Source: Rhodococcus xishaensis
Lineage (GTDB): Bacteria; Actinomycetota; Actinomycetes; Mycobacteriales; Mycobacteriaceae
Assembly (NCBI RefSeq): GCF_004011825.1
Contig: NZ_RKLO01000003.1
Span: forward strand, 310,001-374,000
Length of the DNA stretch: 64,000 nt
Direction: 5' to 3'
The first letter of the stretch is position 1, and every line of letters begins with the position of its first letter. This document shows positions 1-10,524 of the stretch, piece after piece. Made by a program: the position numbers and the translations under genes. The notes below the pieces were generated by a model. The model saw only the letters and a program-made list of their open reading frames with translations. It did not search any database and was not told the DNA's origin.

Positions 1-1699
1 GTTCTACGGCCCGTTCTTGTTGGGACAGCAGTGCCGTCTCCTCTTCGAGCACAGCCGCAGCCTGTTGCTCCGCGCGGCGGGCTGCCTCCTCGTCGTCCTT
101 GGTGACGGTCGCGCCCTCCGGGCGGGCGGGCGCTGGATGGTCGAGGGATCCACACACCGCGCACTTCTCGCCGTCGACGAGCTGGGCGGCCAACTCGGCG
201 GCCATGCCCGCGATCCGTCGTTCCCTCAGGTCGAGCAGCCGCTCCCGCGCATTCTGGTGCCTGTCGCGGGCGCTGACCACGGCCCCGCGGCGCTCCTCCA
301 GTGCCGTTGTCGCAGAAACCAGTTCGTCGGCAGCAGCGGCGGCGTCGGCAGCACGGGCGGCCGCCTCCTCGAGCGTCTGCATCGACGCCTGCGCCTGCTC
401 AGCACGGCGTGCAGCGTCCTCGGCCGTGGCCAGTTCCTCGGGCCACCGATCACGTGCGGTCGCCAACTCGTCGGCACGCCGCGTCAGATCCGCACTGCGC
501 AGACGCATCGCGGCCAGGTCGCGCTCGAGTCGTTCCATCTCGCGCGCCTCACCGAGCAACGAGTCCAGGCGGACCACTTCGGCGGACCACTCCCCTGCCT
601 GCGTGCGGATCGCGTTGCGATCGGCATCCGCCTGCGGCCAAGACAGTTTCGCCACCAACCCTGAACCGTGCTCGGATGTTTCGAGCCGGTCGGAGACCAT
701 GCGGGCATCCGACAAAGCGGACTCGGCTTCGCTCGCCGCGGCGTCGGCGTCGGAGACCGCGGACGCGACCACCGCGGCCCGTGCGGCGCGATCTGCCTCC
801 ATCGCCAGGGAATCCCGCTCGGATGCCCCGGCCTCGAGCTCAGCCAGTTCGGTTCGGGCCCGCTCGCCTCGAAGCTGCAGCTCACGGACCCGCCTGGACT
901 CCGCTGCCGCGGCACGTGCCTTCCCGTCCGCAGCGCGAGCCTGGGCCAATTCCGTCGCCGTCAGCTCCGCCGTCTCCACGGCCTGATCGAACAGCCGCCG
1001 GGCCCAGCCGAGGGGATCACCATCGGCCCCGGCCTCGATCCCCGCCGCCGTCGATACCCGTGCCACCAGCATGTCCACCCGTCTGCGGTGTTCCTCGACC
1101 TGCGCCGCGCCCTTCCTTCTCTCGTCGACGAACCAGTCTTCGACGGACTTGAACCGGGTGGTGTCGAAGAGCTTCTCGAGCAACTTGCCGCGGTCTTCGT
1201 TGTCCGCTCGCAGAAACCTGGCGAACTCCCCCTGCGGCAACAGCACCACCTGGAAGAACTGGTCGGAGGTCATGCCGAGCAGACGCTCGACCTCGTGAGC
1301 GATATCCGGTATGCGGGACAGATTCTCGCCGGTGCCATCCAGCCAGTTGAGAGTCGCCTTCGCGTTCTCGGTGAGCGTGCCCGCACCACGCTTCTTGGGG
1401 CGTTCGTACTCGGGGCTGCGGGTGATGCGCAAGGACCTTCCCCCGATCGTCGCCTCGAGCGTCACTGTCGGAACGGAGCCGACCGGCGCGTGGTCCGACA
1501 GCAGCCGTTTCCCCTCCTTGCGAGCACCTGGCACGGTGCCGTAGAGGGCGAATGCGACTGCGTCGAGGATCGTCGTCTTGCCGGCACCGGTCTGCCCGTG
1601 CAACAGAAACAGCCCGTCCGCGCCCAGTTCGTCGAAATCGACCTCGACGGTGTCAGCGAAGGGGCCGAACGCCGTGACCTCGAGCCTGTGCAGTCTCAC
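1..1699 (-). CDS. sbcC: Exonuclease subunit SbcC (N-terminal part, cut by window edge)
   Basis: SMC-like ATPase subunit of the SbcCD (Rad50-Mre11 type) nuclease, which opens DNA hairpins and processes double-strand ends. About 566 residues are visible and the C-terminal part lies beyond base 1. The protein begins MRLHRLEVTAFGPF and has a Walker A motif GQTGAGKTT at about residues 35-43, as in Rad50/SbcC. The rest is charged, Ala/Arg/Glu-rich sequence fitting the coiled-coil arm. The GTG start at 1699 overlaps the sbcD stop in a GTGA, so the two genes are co-transcribed and probably translationally coupled. Confidence 0.93.
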   Translation of the reverse strand, partial: MRLHRLEVTAFGPFADTVEVDFDELGADGLFLLHGQTGAGKTTILDAVAFALYGTVPGARKEGKRLLSDHAPVGSVPTVTLEATIGGRSLRITRSPEYERPKKRGAGTLTENAKATLNWLDGTGENLSRIPDIAHEVERLLGMTSDQFFQVVLLPQGEFARFLRADNEDRGKLLEKLFDTTRFKSVEDWFVDERRKGAAQVEEHRRRVDMLVARVSTAAGIEAGADGDPLGWARRLFDQAVETAELTATELAQARAADGKARAAAAESRRVRELQLRGERARTELAELEAGASERDSLAMEADRAARAAVVASAVSDADAAASEAESALSDARMVSDRLETSEHGSGLVAKLSWPQADADRNAIRTQAGEWSAEVVRLDSLLGEAREMERLERDLAAMRLRSADLTRRADELATARDRWPEELATAEDAARRAEQAQASMQTLEEAAARAADAAAAADELVSATTALEERRGAVVSARDRHQNARERLLDLRERRIAGMAAELAAQLVDGEKCAVCGSLDHPAPARPEGATVTKDDEEAARRAEQQAAAVLEEETALLSQQERAVE

Positions 1700-2892
1700 G
1701 CGGGCACCTCGGCCGCGTCGAGCGGATCATCCGAGCGAACCGACACGGCCTCCTCCGCCATCGCGCTACGTAGCGCCTCCTCGAGTAGTCGCGTCTCACC
1801 CACGCTGGCCTGGCTTCGCACATCCGACAGGAAACCCTGCGCCACTTCGAGATCCGAACGTCCACGAACCCGATCGCGATACCTGAGTTCTGGATTACCC
1901 TCGGGCCGTTGCCATTCCATGTGAACGGCGTATGGGAACCGCGATTGCAGCGCCCGCATCGCATCGACGGGGCGCAGCGGATCGGTGAGGATGGCCGACA
2001 CGTAGTGGTCCTCCACAGCCTCGAGTGCTTCGTCGTGCAGCAACTCGTCGAGCGTTCCGGTGAGTTGACTGAGCCCACGCACCACAGGCAGGTCGATGCG
2101 CTCGACGCCGGCGAGCCCGGCGGCATCGATGTCGACGAGCAAGACCGCCTTCCGGTGCGAGCGCTCCCCGAACGAGTACGGCAACGGAGATCCGCTGTAT
2201 CGGACGTTCTCGGCCAAAGTCTGCGGCGAATGCAGATGTCCGAGCGCGACGTAGTCGACGCCGTCGAACGCGGATGCCGATACCGTCTCGACACCACCGA
2301 CGGAGATCGACCGCTCCGACCCGGTTGCTTCCCCGCCGACGACGAACGCATGCGCCAGCAATACCGAACGCAGACCGGGCGTCTCAGCCCGGCGCGTGCC
2401 CAGGTCCGTCCGGATCCGCGACATAGCGACGTCGAGGATGTCGGCGTGGGACCGCGCCTGCGGTGCCCCCAGTTCGGCTCGGGTGATCTCGGGTTCGAGG
2501 TACGGGATGCCGTAGAACCCGACCGGACCGTGTTCGTCGTCAAGCAGCACTGGCATGTCCAGCGCGCTCACCCGAGTGAGCAGATGGAGGCCGCCGGCTG
2601 CCGCGAAGGACGCGCCGGCACCGAGTCGGGCCGGCGAGTCGTGGTTGCCCGACGTTGCGACGATCACCGCACCCGCTGCGCGGATCGCCTCGAAGCCCCT
2701 GTTGCAAACCTCCACCGCGTCGGCGCTGGGGATGGAACGGTCGTACACATCCCCCGGGACCACGACCACGTCGACGGACCGATCGACGACCAGGTCGGCA
2801 ATCGCCTGGAGCACCCCCGCCTGGTCGGCGAGGAGGTCGACGCCGTGGAAGGTGCGCCCAACATGCCAGTCGGATGTGTGCAGGACCCTCAT
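1696..2892 (-). CDS. sbcD: Exonuclease subunit SbcD
   Basis: Mre11-type metallophosphoesterase nuclease subunit partnering SbcC. Of 398 residues, metal-binding motifs are visible in order: DWHVG at 8-12, GDVYD at 47-51, GNHD at 82-85 and a GHLH near 217. Length is normal for the family. It is the first gene of the sbcD-sbcC pair and is divergent from the DUF6542 gene across about 150 bases that must hold both promoters. Confidence 0.96.
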   Translation of the reverse strand: MRVLHTSDWHVGRTFHGVDLLADQAGVLQAIADLVVDRSVDVVVVPGDVYDRSIPSADAVEVCNRGFEAIRAAGAVIVATSGNHDSPARLGAGASFAAAGGLHLLTRVSALDMPVLLDDEHGPVGFYGIPYLEPEITRAELGAPQARSHADILDVAMSRIRTDLGTRRAETPGLRSVLLAHAFVVGGEATGSERSISVGGVETVSASAFDGVDYVALGHLHSPQTLAENVRYSGSPLPYSFGERSHRKAVLLVDIDAAGLAGVERIDLPVVRGLSQLTGTLDELLHDEALEAVEDHYVSAILTDPLRPVDAMRALQSRFPYAVHMEWQRPEGNPELRYRDRVRGRSDLEVAQGFLSDVRSQASVGETRLLEEALRSAMAEEAVSVRSDDPLDAAEVPA

Positions 2893-3030
2893 GACGAACG
2901 ACGGTAGAGCACCCGGCCGACATCACCGAGAACCGGACATGTCGGTCGCTGGTCCGGCCACACCGTCTGATCTCAGTGAAAACACGGCCTCGAGCGGTCC
3001 CGCCGGGCGAGTAAGCCGGCCTCGAGCGAC

Positions 3031-3036
3031 TACCCT
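3031..3036 (+). promoter_or_regulatory. Candidate -10 box for a leaderless transcript
   Basis: TACCCT fits the actinobacterial TANNNT -10 pattern and ends 7 bases before the GTG at 3043, so transcription would begin at or next to the start codon. No Shine-Dalgarno sequence is visible. Inferred from spacing only. Confidence 0.4.
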
Positions 3037-3042
3037 CGAGGT

Positions 3043-3849
3043 GTGTCTTCAACCCAACGTGCTCGTTCCGGGGTGCCGCTCGACCAGCGATCGGCCCTCC
3101 CCTCTGTTCCCGGCATATCCGCCTTGGGGGCTGTCACGGTCGCCGCTGGGTTGACCATCATCGGATTCGTGTTGGACGCCACGTCGGGGAGTGAACAACT
3201 GACCTCGAAGTTCTCGGCGCTGTATTTCCTCGGCTGTCTGGTGGCGGTTCTCGCCGTTCGCTACCGGGGGCTCTTCACTACCGTCGTCCAGCCTCCCCTG
3301 CTGCTGTTCGTCGCAGTGCCAGTCGGTCAGCAACTTCTTACCAACACCGACGGCGCCAGCCTCAGGGACCTTGCGCTCAACGTCGCGTACCCGCTGGTAG
3401 ACCGGTTCCCCCTGATGTTGGCGGCCACGGTCGCGGTGGTATTGATCGCCGGTGTGCGGAAGTTCCTGTCCCGTCAGAACCAAGGTGCCCCCGCCCGCTC
3501 CCGGACAAGTCGGGCCTCCGCGAGGACTGGACGCGCCGGCGCCTCGGCGGATCGCCGAGAGGCCCGCACCTCGGCGCAGGACAGGTCTTCGGTACACGAC
3601 CCGATGGCTCGCCGAGCGACCTACGAACCCACGACAGCCCGATCGAATGCACGCGGCGGTTACCGCGAGCCAGTTCTCCGCGACAGGGCACGACGCGACA
3701 CCGCCTACAGCGAACCCATCGGGCGAGGCCGCGAACCGATCCAGCGCGATTCGATTCCCGTCCGCAGCCGCCCGACGATGGACGTGCCTTCCCGCCCGAG
3801 CCCGCAGGTTCGCAACCGCAACCGTCGCGAGCCCCCGATCGACCGCTAG
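3043..3849 (+). CDS. DUF6542 family membrane protein
   Basis: Function unknown. In 268 residues, four hydrophobic segments are visible at about 27-44, 60-75, 80-98 and 121-140. A long Arg/Ser-rich, low-complexity C-terminal tail ends RNRNRREPPIDR and probably lies in the cytoplasm. The arrangement next to ispH matches the M. tuberculosis Rv1111c neighbourhood as I remember it. The GTG start looks leaderless. It converges on ispH, with a strong hairpin terminator between them. Confidence 0.75.
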   Translation: MSSTQRARSGVPLDQRSALPSVPGISALGAVTVAAGLTIIGFVLDATSGSEQLTSKFSALYFLGCLVAVLAVRYRGLFTTVVQPPLLLFVAVPVGQQLLTNTDGASLRDLALNVAYPLVDRFPLMLAATVAVVLIAGVRKFLSRQNQGAPARSRTSRASARTGRAGASADRREARTSAQDRSSVHDPMARRATYEPTTARSNARGGYREPVLRDRARRDTAYSEPIGRGREPIQRDSIPVRSRPTMDVPSRPSPQVRNRNRREPPIDR

Positions 3850-3859
3850 AGGACCATAC

Positions 3860-3898
3860 GACTGGCCCCGGGGAACGACAGGTTCCCCGGGGCCAGTC
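3860..3898. terminator. Bidirectional intrinsic terminator
   Basis: A perfect 17-bp inverted repeat (3860-3876 with 3882-3898) with a 5-base loop GACAG lies between two convergent genes, so it can serve both strands. Confidence 0.85.
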
Positions 3899-3932
3899 GC
3901 ATGTTCGGTCCCAGTTGTATGTTGGGTCGCCC

Positions 3933-4937
3933 TCAGGTTCGCGCGGCGCGCAGTTCCCGCGGCAGGGAGAAGACGAGCGTCTCGTTGGCGGTGGTGACCG
4001 GCTGGACGTTGGCGAATCCGTGCTCGGCGAGCAGGTCGATCACCCCGCGAACCAGAATCTCGGGAACCGACGCCCCGGACGTGATCCCGACAGTCCGCAC
4101 CCCGTCGAGCCAGTCGAGGTCGACCTCGCGGGCATAGTCGACGAGGTGTGCGGCGCGAGCGCCCGCACCCAGAGCCACCTCGACGAGCCGCACCGAGTTG
4201 GACGAGTTCCGCGAGCCGACCACGATCACGAGATCGCACTCGGGAGCCATGGCCTTCACTGCGACCTGACGGTTTTGGGTGGCATAGCAGATGTCATCGC
4301 TGGGCGGGTCCTCGAGTTGCGGGAACTTCTGCCGCAGTCGGTGCACGGTCTCCATCGTCTCGTCGACCGACAGGGTCGTCTGCGACAACCAGACGACTCT
4401 CGCGCCTTCCCGCACAGTGATGTTCTCCACCGCGTCCGGGCCGTCGACCAACTGCACGTGATCGGGGGCCTCGCCCGCGGTGCCCTCGACCTCTTCGTGC
4501 CCCTCATGGCCGATCAGCAGGATGTCGTAGTCATCGCGCGCAAATCGCTTGGCCTCCTGGTGGACCTTCGTCACGAGGGGGCAGGTCGCGTCGATCGTGT
4601 GCAGGTTCCGCTCCTCCGCGGCAGCGTGGACCGCGGGGGACACACCGTGGGCGGAGAACACCAGTACCGAACCCTCAGGCACCTCGTCGGTCTCGTCGAC
4701 GAAAACGACGCCGCGCTCGGCTAGCGTGTCGACGACGTGTCGGTTGTGCACGATCTCCTTGCGCACATAGATGGGCGCCCCGTGCTTCTCGAGCGACTTC
4801 TCCACGGTCTCTACTGCGCGGTCGACGCCGGCGCAGTAGCCGCGTGGCTCGGCTAGTAGGACCCGCTTGCCTCCGCCGGCGGCGTCAGCATCGGCGGATC
4901 GTGCGATACCCAAATTGAGAGGAACTGCCGAAGACAT
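3933..4937 (-). CDS. ispH: 4-hydroxy-3-methylbut-2-enyl diphosphate reductase
   Basis: Last enzyme of the MEP isoprenoid pathway, reducing HMBPP to IPP and DMAPP with a 4Fe-4S cluster. The three cluster cysteines are present, numbered from the chosen start: Cys35 in PRGYCAG, Cys119 in DATCP and Cys217 in ICYATQNRQ. The substrate-binding HEEVEGT and the SGASVPE stretch are also visible. The ATG at 4937 ([10 protein letters not shown]) is preferred. The frame stays open to 5006, but that extension looks non-coding. Length from 4937 is 334 residues. Confidence 0.95.
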   Translation of the reverse strand: MSSAVPLNLGIARSADADAAGGGKRVLLAEPRGYCAGVDRAVETVEKSLEKHGAPIYVRKEIVHNRHVVDTLAERGVVFVDETDEVPEGSVLVFSAHGVSPAVHAAAEERNLHTIDATCPLVTKVHQEAKRFARDDYDILLIGHEGHEEVEGTAGEAPDHVQLVDGPDAVENITVREGARVVWLSQTTLSVDETMETVHRLRQKFPQLEDPPSDDICYATQNRQVAVKAMAPECDLVIVVGSRNSSNSVRLVEVALGAGARAAHLVDYAREVDLDWLDGVRTVGITSGASVPEILVRGVIDLLAEHGFANVQPVTTANETLVFSLPRELRAART

Positions 4938-5035
4938 GACACCAGCGTACGGTGCGTGCGATTCGCCGATCCCGCAGTACGGACCATCGGCGCTGTCAGC
5001 TACCAAATAACGCGAACGTAAGGCAGGCTGTGAGC

Positions 5036-5629
5036 ATGATCCGTCCCCCGTTCGTGGCGCGCGTCGCCGCCGGTATGGCCATCACGGCCTATGAAGAGGC
5101 ACGCAGGCTGCCGTCCACCGCTGTGACGCTGCCGATGACCGCGGTCAGTCAGGTGCTGCAGACCACGATGCGGGTACAACAGTCCATCACGGCACTCGCC
5201 ATCAAAGGCGACCAGGCATTCTGCCTCCTCGACCGCGCCGAGGAAGAGCCGTCGTGGGCGGTGTTCGACGAGGATGAGACCGACGGTGAAATCGATGTCG
5301 AGGCGCCGGAGGACCAGAGTGAGGCTGGCAGCGACCGTACTTCGAGCCCGGGCCGGTTCGCCCTGTACTCGATGACCCCGACCAACGAAGACGTCGACGA
5401 CACGGTCCGGGAATCGAAGGTGGACCCGACGCCGGCCGTCCATGACGTGCCGGACATCGCCGAGGAACTCGACTACGAATCCCTCACGTTGGCACAACTG
5501 CGGTCGCGGCTGCGGTCGCTGTCAGTGGAGGACCTGACAGCGTTGCTCGAGTACGAGGAGCGCACCGCAGCTCGGGCTCCATTCCAGACCATGCTCGCCA
5601 ACCGCATCACTTCCGCCAAAGCCAAGTGA
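5036..5629 (+). CDS. Rv1109c-type lipid-droplet-associated protein
   Basis: 197 residues from the ATG at 5036. The N-terminal half ([13 protein letters not shown]...) is mildly hydrophobic and amphipathic. The middle is acidic and disordered (runs of Asp/Glu). The C-terminal part ([18 protein letters not shown]) forms a helical SAP-like region. Members of this actinobacterial family carry the lipid-droplet annotation, which I recall rather than see. It sits between ispH and xseA, as Rv1109c does, and its stop overlaps the xseA start in a GTGA, implying one operon with exonuclease VII. Confidence 0.65.
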   Translation: MIRPPFVARVAAGMAITAYEEARRLPSTAVTLPMTAVSQVLQTTMRVQQSITALAIKGDQAFCLLDRAEEEPSWAVFDEDETDGEIDVEAPEDQSEAGSDRTSSPGRFALYSMTPTNEDVDDTVRESKVDPTPAVHDVPDIAEELDYESLTLAQLRSRLRSLSVEDLTALLEYEERTAARAPFQTMLANRITSAKAK

Positions 5630-6891
5630 CTTCCGCTCGACCCGCCTCCGGTGGCCCTCCCCCGAGCACGGCCGAGCATCCCTGGCCCGTACGGACCGTC
5701 TCGACCAAGGTCGCGCAGTGGATCGACCGGCTCGGCAGTGTGTGGGTCGAGGGCCAGATCACTCAAATCAACGCCAGGCCGGGGACGCGCACTGCATTTC
5801 TCGTGCTGCGTGATCCGTCGGTCGACATGTCGCTGTCGGTGACCTGCTCGCCGCAGCTGCTTCGTGACGCCCCGGTACCGCTCACCGAGGGCAGCCGCGT
5901 CGTGATGTTCGGCAAGCTGTCGTTCTACACCGGTCGCGGCACCGTGTCACTGCGTGTGACGGAGATCCGCGCGGTCGGAATCGGCGAACTACTGGCCCGA
6001 ATCGAACGGCTCCGCGCACTACTTGCCGCCGAGGGGCTGTTCGATCCACGGCTCAAGCGTCCGCTTCCGTTTCTGCCAGCCACTATCGGCCTCATCACGG
6101 CCCGCGCGAGCGCCGCCGAACGAGACGTGCTCGGCGTAGCCCAGCGGCGGTGGCCGGCGGTCCGGTTCGAGGTCCGCCACGCCACGGTGCAGGGCCCCAC
6201 CGCCGTGCCGCAGATCATCGCGGCCCTCGACGAACTCGACCACGACCCCCACGTCGACGTGATCATTCTCGCCCGCGGCGGCGGCAGCGTCGAAGACCTG
6301 CTGCCCTTCTCCGACGAGACCCTGTGCCGCGCGATTGTCGCGTGCACGACGCCCGTGGTGAGCGCCATCGGTCATGAGCCCGACAGCCCGCTGAGCGACC
6401 ACGTCGCGGATCTGCGGGCCGCAACCCCGACCGACGCTGCAAAGAGGGTGGTGCCCGACGCAGTCGCCGAGCAGGCTCTGGTGTCCGAGCTGCGCGAACG
6501 TAGCGCCGCAGCATTGCGGAACTGGGTGGAACGCGAGTCGCACCGGGTGGAGCAACTCCGTAGTCGACCGGTCCTCGCGGACCCGCTGCAAGCGATCGAG
6601 AGCCGAGCAGAGGAAGTCGGGCGGTTGCGCGACGCCGGCCGCCGGGACGTGAGCCGTTCGATTGCGTCGGAAGCCACCACCCTCGAGCACCTGCAGGCAC
6701 GCCTGAAGACGCTCGGTCCGGCAGCGACGCTGGCTCGCGGCTACGCCGTCGTACAGAAGATCTTCGGGGACGGGGGCGACGCCGAGTCCGAGGTGCTGCG
6801 GTCGGTCGACGACGCGCCGCCGGGCACGCAGATCCGTGTCCGATTGGCCGATGGCGCGGTGCGCGCCGCCGTTATGGGAAGGGAGTCATAA
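5626..6891 (+). CDS. xseA: Exodeoxyribonuclease VII large subunit
   Basis: Catalytic subunit of exonuclease VII, which degrades single-stranded DNA from both ends. In 421 residues there is an N-terminal OB-fold at about 22-115 and then the nuclease core. Family motifs are visible: RGGGS at 217-221 in [15 protein letters not shown], followed by [11 protein letters not shown] at 248-258. A helical C-terminal arm follows, with the family-typical LARGYAVV near the end. The GTG start overlaps the upstream stop. xseB follows after 6 bases. Confidence 0.96.
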   Translation: MTSARPASGGPPPSTAEHPWPVRTVSTKVAQWIDRLGSVWVEGQITQINARPGTRTAFLVLRDPSVDMSLSVTCSPQLLRDAPVPLTEGSRVVMFGKLSFYTGRGTVSLRVTEIRAVGIGELLARIERLRALLAAEGLFDPRLKRPLPFLPATIGLITARASAAERDVLGVAQRRWPAVRFEVRHATVQGPTAVPQIIAALDELDHDPHVDVIILARGGGSVEDLLPFSDETLCRAIVACTTPVVSAIGHEPDSPLSDHVADLRAATPTDAAKRVVPDAVAEQALVSELRERSAAALRNWVERESHRVEQLRSRPVLADPLQAIESRAEEVGRLRDAGRRDVSRSIASEATTLEHLQARLKTLGPAATLARGYAVVQKIFGDGGDAESEVLRSVDDAPPGTQIRVRLADGAVRAAVMGRES

Positions 6892-6897
6892 GCAACC

Positions 6898-7164
6898 GTG
6901 AGTAACGCAGATGTCGCCGAACTCGGGTACGAGACGGCGCGGGACGAACTGGTAGACGTCGTGAAGACCCTGGAGCAGGGCGGTCTGGACCTCGATGCGT
7001 CGCTCGCGCTGTGGGAGCGCGGCGAGGCACTCGCCCGGCGCTGCGAAGAGCACCTCGCGGGTGCTCGCCGACGGGTCGAGCAGGCGCTGGCCCACGCCGA
7101 AGAAGACCTCACGCACACCGAAGAAGTTCACACCGAGGACGAAGACACAGGCGACGCCGACTAG
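6898..7164 (+). CDS. xseB: Exodeoxyribonuclease VII small subunit
   Basis: Small helical partner that binds the arm of XseA. It has 88 residues with the family pattern [20 protein letters not shown] and [15 protein letters not shown], then an acidic tail. GTG start 6 bases after xseA, preceded by AAGGGAG. It converges closely (12 bases) on the DUF4245 gene. Confidence 0.95.
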   Translation: MSNADVAELGYETARDELVDVVKTLEQGGLDLDASLALWERGEALARRCEEHLAGARRRVEQALAHAEEDLTHTEEVHTEDEDTGDAD

Positions 7165-7176
7165 CGGTCCGGCCGG

Positions 7177-7746
7177 CTACGGCTGCAGCGGCTCGACCGC
7201 GCCGACCGCCGTCGCGAGTTTGGTGAACTCCTCCGCGGGCGCCGGCCCGGTGATGAGGATCCGCGCGTCCCCGAAGTCGCTGACCCAGATCGCCTCGACA
7301 CCGTCGCCACCGAACACGACCCACGTGCGGTCGCCGATCTGTTCGGTGCCGGTCAGGTAGCGCGGTTCACCGGCGATGAACGGTACGAGGGCTTCTTCCG
7401 TCGCGTCGCTCTGCGTCAACTGGATGTAGCGGCCCGCCTCGGTGATGAAGCCGATGTTGCTCGAGTCCCCACCGCCGTCACCGGTGACGATGCTCCGGCT
7501 ACCCGAGTTCGAGGTCCAGCCCTCCGGGATCTCCGGCTGGCGGATCGGGAAACCGAGTTCGCGGGCGTCGTACCTGAACGCCGCATCGGCGTCGAAGCTG
7601 GGAATCGGACCGGGCTTGGGACCACCCAGGTTGAACGAGCACTGACTTGCAATACCCGCAATCACCAGACATGCGATCAGCAACGGTATGAGCGACCACG
7701 CCATGTCTCGGCCGTTCTGCAAAATGCGGGGTTTCTTCTCGGGCAC
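7177..7746 (-). CDS. DUF4245 family membrane-anchored protein
   Basis: 189 residues from a GTG at 7746 (VPEKKPRILQNGRDMAWSL). One transmembrane helix at about 15-35 is followed by an extracellular DUF4245 domain with the family pattern GWTSNSGSR and RYIQLTQSDA. Function unknown. The Rv1100-like position beside glpX supports the identity. The frame continues upstream into glpX, but that stretch is antisense to glpX and not coding-like. The ATG at 7704 is an alternative start but would remove most of the cytoplasmic head. Confidence 0.8.
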   Translation of the reverse strand: MPEKKPRILQNGRDMAWSLIPLLIACLVIAGIASQCSFNLGGPKPGPIPSFDADAAFRYDARELGFPIRQPEIPEGWTSNSGSRSIVTGDGGGDSSNIGFITEAGRYIQLTQSDATEEALVPFIAGEPRYLTGTEQIGDRTWVVFGGDGVEAIWVSDFGDARILITGPAPAEEFTKLATAVGAVEPLQP

Positions 7747-7924
7747 GATGTCCAGTATTCCCGTTCCGCCGGGAGGGTAGCCCAGCAGCCCACTCCTGGT
7801 GGGCGTTCTGAAAGAATCGTCGCGACGATTCGTCCACCCAATGGACGGCCCGACCGCGACGCGGTCGACCGCTCCGCAGTGTCGGCCACCGTGCCGACCG
7901 TGACACCAGCAGGAGGCACCGCAC

Positions 7925-8965
7925 ATGACGGCCAGCACCCCATCGAGTCGCCGCGAGGCCCCGGACCGCAACCTCGCGCTCGAGTTGGTGCGCGTCACCG
8001 AGGCAGCCGCAATGGCTGCCGGCCGGTGGGTAGGACGAGGCGACAAGGAGGGCGGCGACGGTGCCGCCGTCGATGCCATGCGCCACATGGTCAGCTCCGT
8101 CTCGATGCAGGGCGTCGTCGTCATCGGTGAGGGCGAGAAGGACGAAGCCCCGATGCTCTACAACGGCGAAGAGGTCGGTAGGGGCGATGGCCCGCTGTGC
8201 GATGTCGCGGTCGACCCGATCGACGGCACGACGCTGATGAGCAAGGGCGCCCCGGGCTCGATCGCGGTTCTCGCGGTCGCCGAGCGTGGTGCGATGTTCG
8301 ACCCGTCGGCTGTGTTCTACATGGACAAGATCGCGGTCGGCCCCGAGGCCGCCGACGTCATCGACCTGTCCGCGGGCGTCGCCGAGAACATCCGGCGTGT
8401 CGCAAGGGCCAAGCACCGCTCGGTCTCCGACACGACCGTGACGATCCTCGATCGCCCGCGCCACGCGGACATCATCCGTGAAACCCGCGAGACCGGTGCC
8501 CGCATCCGCCTCATCTCCGACGGCGACGTGGCCGGCGCGATCGCGACCGCGCGTCCCGAGTCAGGCGTCGACATGCTGCTCGGCATCGGCGGCACCCCGG
8601 AGGGAATCATCGCCGCGGCCGCGCTGCGCTGTGTGGGTGGCGCCCTGCAGGGCCGCCTGGCACCCAAGGACGACGACGAACGCCAGAAGGCCATGGATGC
8701 GGGCCACGACCTCGACCGCATCCTGCGGACCGAGGAACTGGTCACCGGTGAGAACATCTTCTTCTGCGCGACCGGTGTCACCGACGGCGATCTGCTCAAG
8801 GGCGTGCGCTACTACGGTGGCGGCGCCACGACACAGTCGATCGTGATGCGCAGCAAGTCCGGCACGGTTCGCATGATCGAGGCCTACCACCGCCTCGAAA
8901 AGCTGCACGAGTTCTCGTCGATCAACTTCGACGGTGACGAGGACGCCGCTCCTCCGCTGCCCTGA
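7925..8965 (+). CDS. glpX: Class II fructose-1,6-bisphosphatase
   Basis: Gluconeogenic enzyme converting fructose 1,6-bisphosphate to fructose 6-phosphate. In 346 residues the GlpX motifs are clear: [13 protein letters not shown] at 64-76, DPIDGTT at 97-103 and GIGGTPEG near 220. These carry the metal-binding Asp/Glu residues. A strong Shine-Dalgarno (AGGAGG) lies 9 bases before the ATG. It is followed by fumC in the same direction, as in mycobacteria. Confidence 0.97.
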   Translation: MTASTPSSRREAPDRNLALELVRVTEAAAMAAGRWVGRGDKEGGDGAAVDAMRHMVSSVSMQGVVVIGEGEKDEAPMLYNGEEVGRGDGPLCDVAVDPIDGTTLMSKGAPGSIAVLAVAERGAMFDPSAVFYMDKIAVGPEAADVIDLSAGVAENIRRVARAKHRSVSDTTVTILDRPRHADIIRETRETGARIRLISDGDVAGAIATARPESGVDMLLGIGGTPEGIIAAAALRCVGGALQGRLAPKDDDERQKAMDAGHDLDRILRTEELVTGENIFFCATGVTDGDLLKGVRYYGGGATTQSIVMRSKSGTVRMIEAYHRLEKLHEFSSINFDGDEDAAPPLP

Positions 8966-9051
8966 CGTTTCAGGTGGTTCGTGCCGTGGGGTGCGTCGGT
9001 CGCTCGTCCGACTCACCCCACGCTCGCCTCCCGCGGCATACCGTGTAGGCC

Positions 9052-10461
9052 ATGACCGATTCCACCGACTCCCGTTTCCGCATCGAACACGACACGATGG
9101 GCGAGGTCCGGGTCCCGGTCGACGCGCTCTGGCGCGCACAGACCCAACGTGCCGTCGAGAACTTCCCGATTTCCGGCCGCGGTCTCGAACGTGCCCAGAT
9201 CCGCGCGATGGGCTTGCTGAAAGCGGCCTGCGCCCAGGTCAACAAGGATCTCGGCCTCCTCGCCCCGGAGAAGGCGGACGCGATCATCGTCGCCGCGAAC
9301 GCGATCGCCGACGGCCTACACGATGACCAGTTCCCGATCGACGTGTTCCAGACCGGCTCGGGCACGAGTTCGAACATGAACGCGAACGAGGTGATCGCAA
9401 GCCTCGCAGCGAGGGCGGGAGTGGATGTCCATCCGAACGACGACGTCAACATGTCGCAGTCGTCGAACGACACGTTCCCCAGTGCGACGCATATTGCCGC
9501 GACCGAGGCTGCCGTCACGGATCTCGTACCCGCGCTCAATCACCTCCGACTTGCCTTGCTCGGCAAGGCGACCCAGTGGAGGACGGTGGTCAAGTCCGGC
9601 CGTACGCATCTGATGGACGCCGTGCCGGTCACCCTCGGTCAGGAGTTCGGCGGCTACGCCCGCCAAATCGAGGCGGGTACGGAACGGGTGCTGGCGACGC
9701 TCCCCCGGCTCGGCGAACTGCCGATCGGCGGCACCGCCGTCGGGACCGGTCTCAACGCTCCCGACGACTTCGGCCCGCGCGTGGTCGCGGAGCTGGTGCG
9801 CAGCACCGGACTCGATGCCCTGACCCCGGCCCGGAATCACTTCGAGGCGCAGGCCGCGCGTGACGGCCTGGTCGAGGCATCCGGCGCGCTCCGCACTGTG
9901 GCCGTGTCGCTGACCAAGATCGCCAACGACATTCGGTGGATGGGATCGGGTCCGCTGACCGGTCTGGGCGAGGTCCGGCTACCGGATCTTCAGCCGGGCA
10001 GCTCGATCATGCCGGGAAAAGTCAATCCCGTTCTGCCCGAGGCGGTCACGCAGGTTGCGGCCCAGGTCGTCGGAAACGACGCCGCCGTTGCGTGGGGCGG
10101 CGCGGCGGGTGCGTTCGAGTTGAACGTCTACATTCCGGTGATGGCACGCAACATCCTGGAGTCGCTGCGCCTGCTCGCCAACGTCTCGCGACTCTTCGCC
10201 GACCGCTGCGTCGCGGGACTCGAGGCCGACGAGGAGCATTTGCGTACGCTCGCCGAGTCGTCGCCGTCGATCGTCACGCCGCTGAACTCGGTGATCGGCT
10301 ACGAGGAGGCCGCCGCCGTTGCGAAACAGGCACTGAGGGAGCGGAAGACGATCCGTCAGACGGTGATCGACCGGAACCTGCTCGGCGACGACCTCACCGA
10401 AGCGGAACTCGATCGGCGCCTCGACGTGCTCGCGATGACGAACGTCGACCGCGACGAGTAG
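9052..10461 (+). CDS. fumC: Fumarate hydratase class II
   Basis: TCA-cycle enzyme that hydrates fumarate to L-malate. It has 469 residues, the usual class II length. The fumarase/aspartase signature [11 protein letters not shown] is at about 315-325 and SSNDTFPSA near 137-145. The ATG lies 7 bases after a TACCGT -10-like box (9039-9044), so the gene may be expressed from its own leaderless transcript even though it follows glpX by only 86 bases. Confidence 0.97.
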   Translation: MTDSTDSRFRIEHDTMGEVRVPVDALWRAQTQRAVENFPISGRGLERAQIRAMGLLKAACAQVNKDLGLLAPEKADAIIVAANAIADGLHDDQFPIDVFQTGSGTSSNMNANEVIASLAARAGVDVHPNDDVNMSQSSNDTFPSATHIAATEAAVTDLVPALNHLRLALLGKATQWRTVVKSGRTHLMDAVPVTLGQEFGGYARQIEAGTERVLATLPRLGELPIGGTAVGTGLNAPDDFGPRVVAELVRSTGLDALTPARNHFEAQAARDGLVEASGALRTVAVSLTKIANDIRWMGSGPLTGLGEVRLPDLQPGSSIMPGKVNPVLPEAVTQVAAQVVGNDAAVAWGGAAGAFELNVYIPVMARNILESLRLLANVSRLFADRCVAGLEADEEHLRTLAESSPSIVTPLNSVIGYEEAAAVAKQALRERKTIRQTVIDRNLLGDDLTEAELDRRLDVLAMTNVDRDE

Positions 10462-10524
10462 TCCTGAAACCCTCCGCCACCTGTCTGTACGTCCGCCCAC
10501 GATCCGACGACGAAAAGGTCCAAC

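Noticed and set aside
3049-4239. Minus-strand frame of 396 codons across the DUF6542 and ispH genes
   Set aside because: Runs through two real genes and a terminator hairpin; shadow composition.
4938-5006. 23-residue N-terminal extension of IspH
   Set aside because: Extends into the promoter region shared with the divergent gene. The ATG at 4937 gives the family length.
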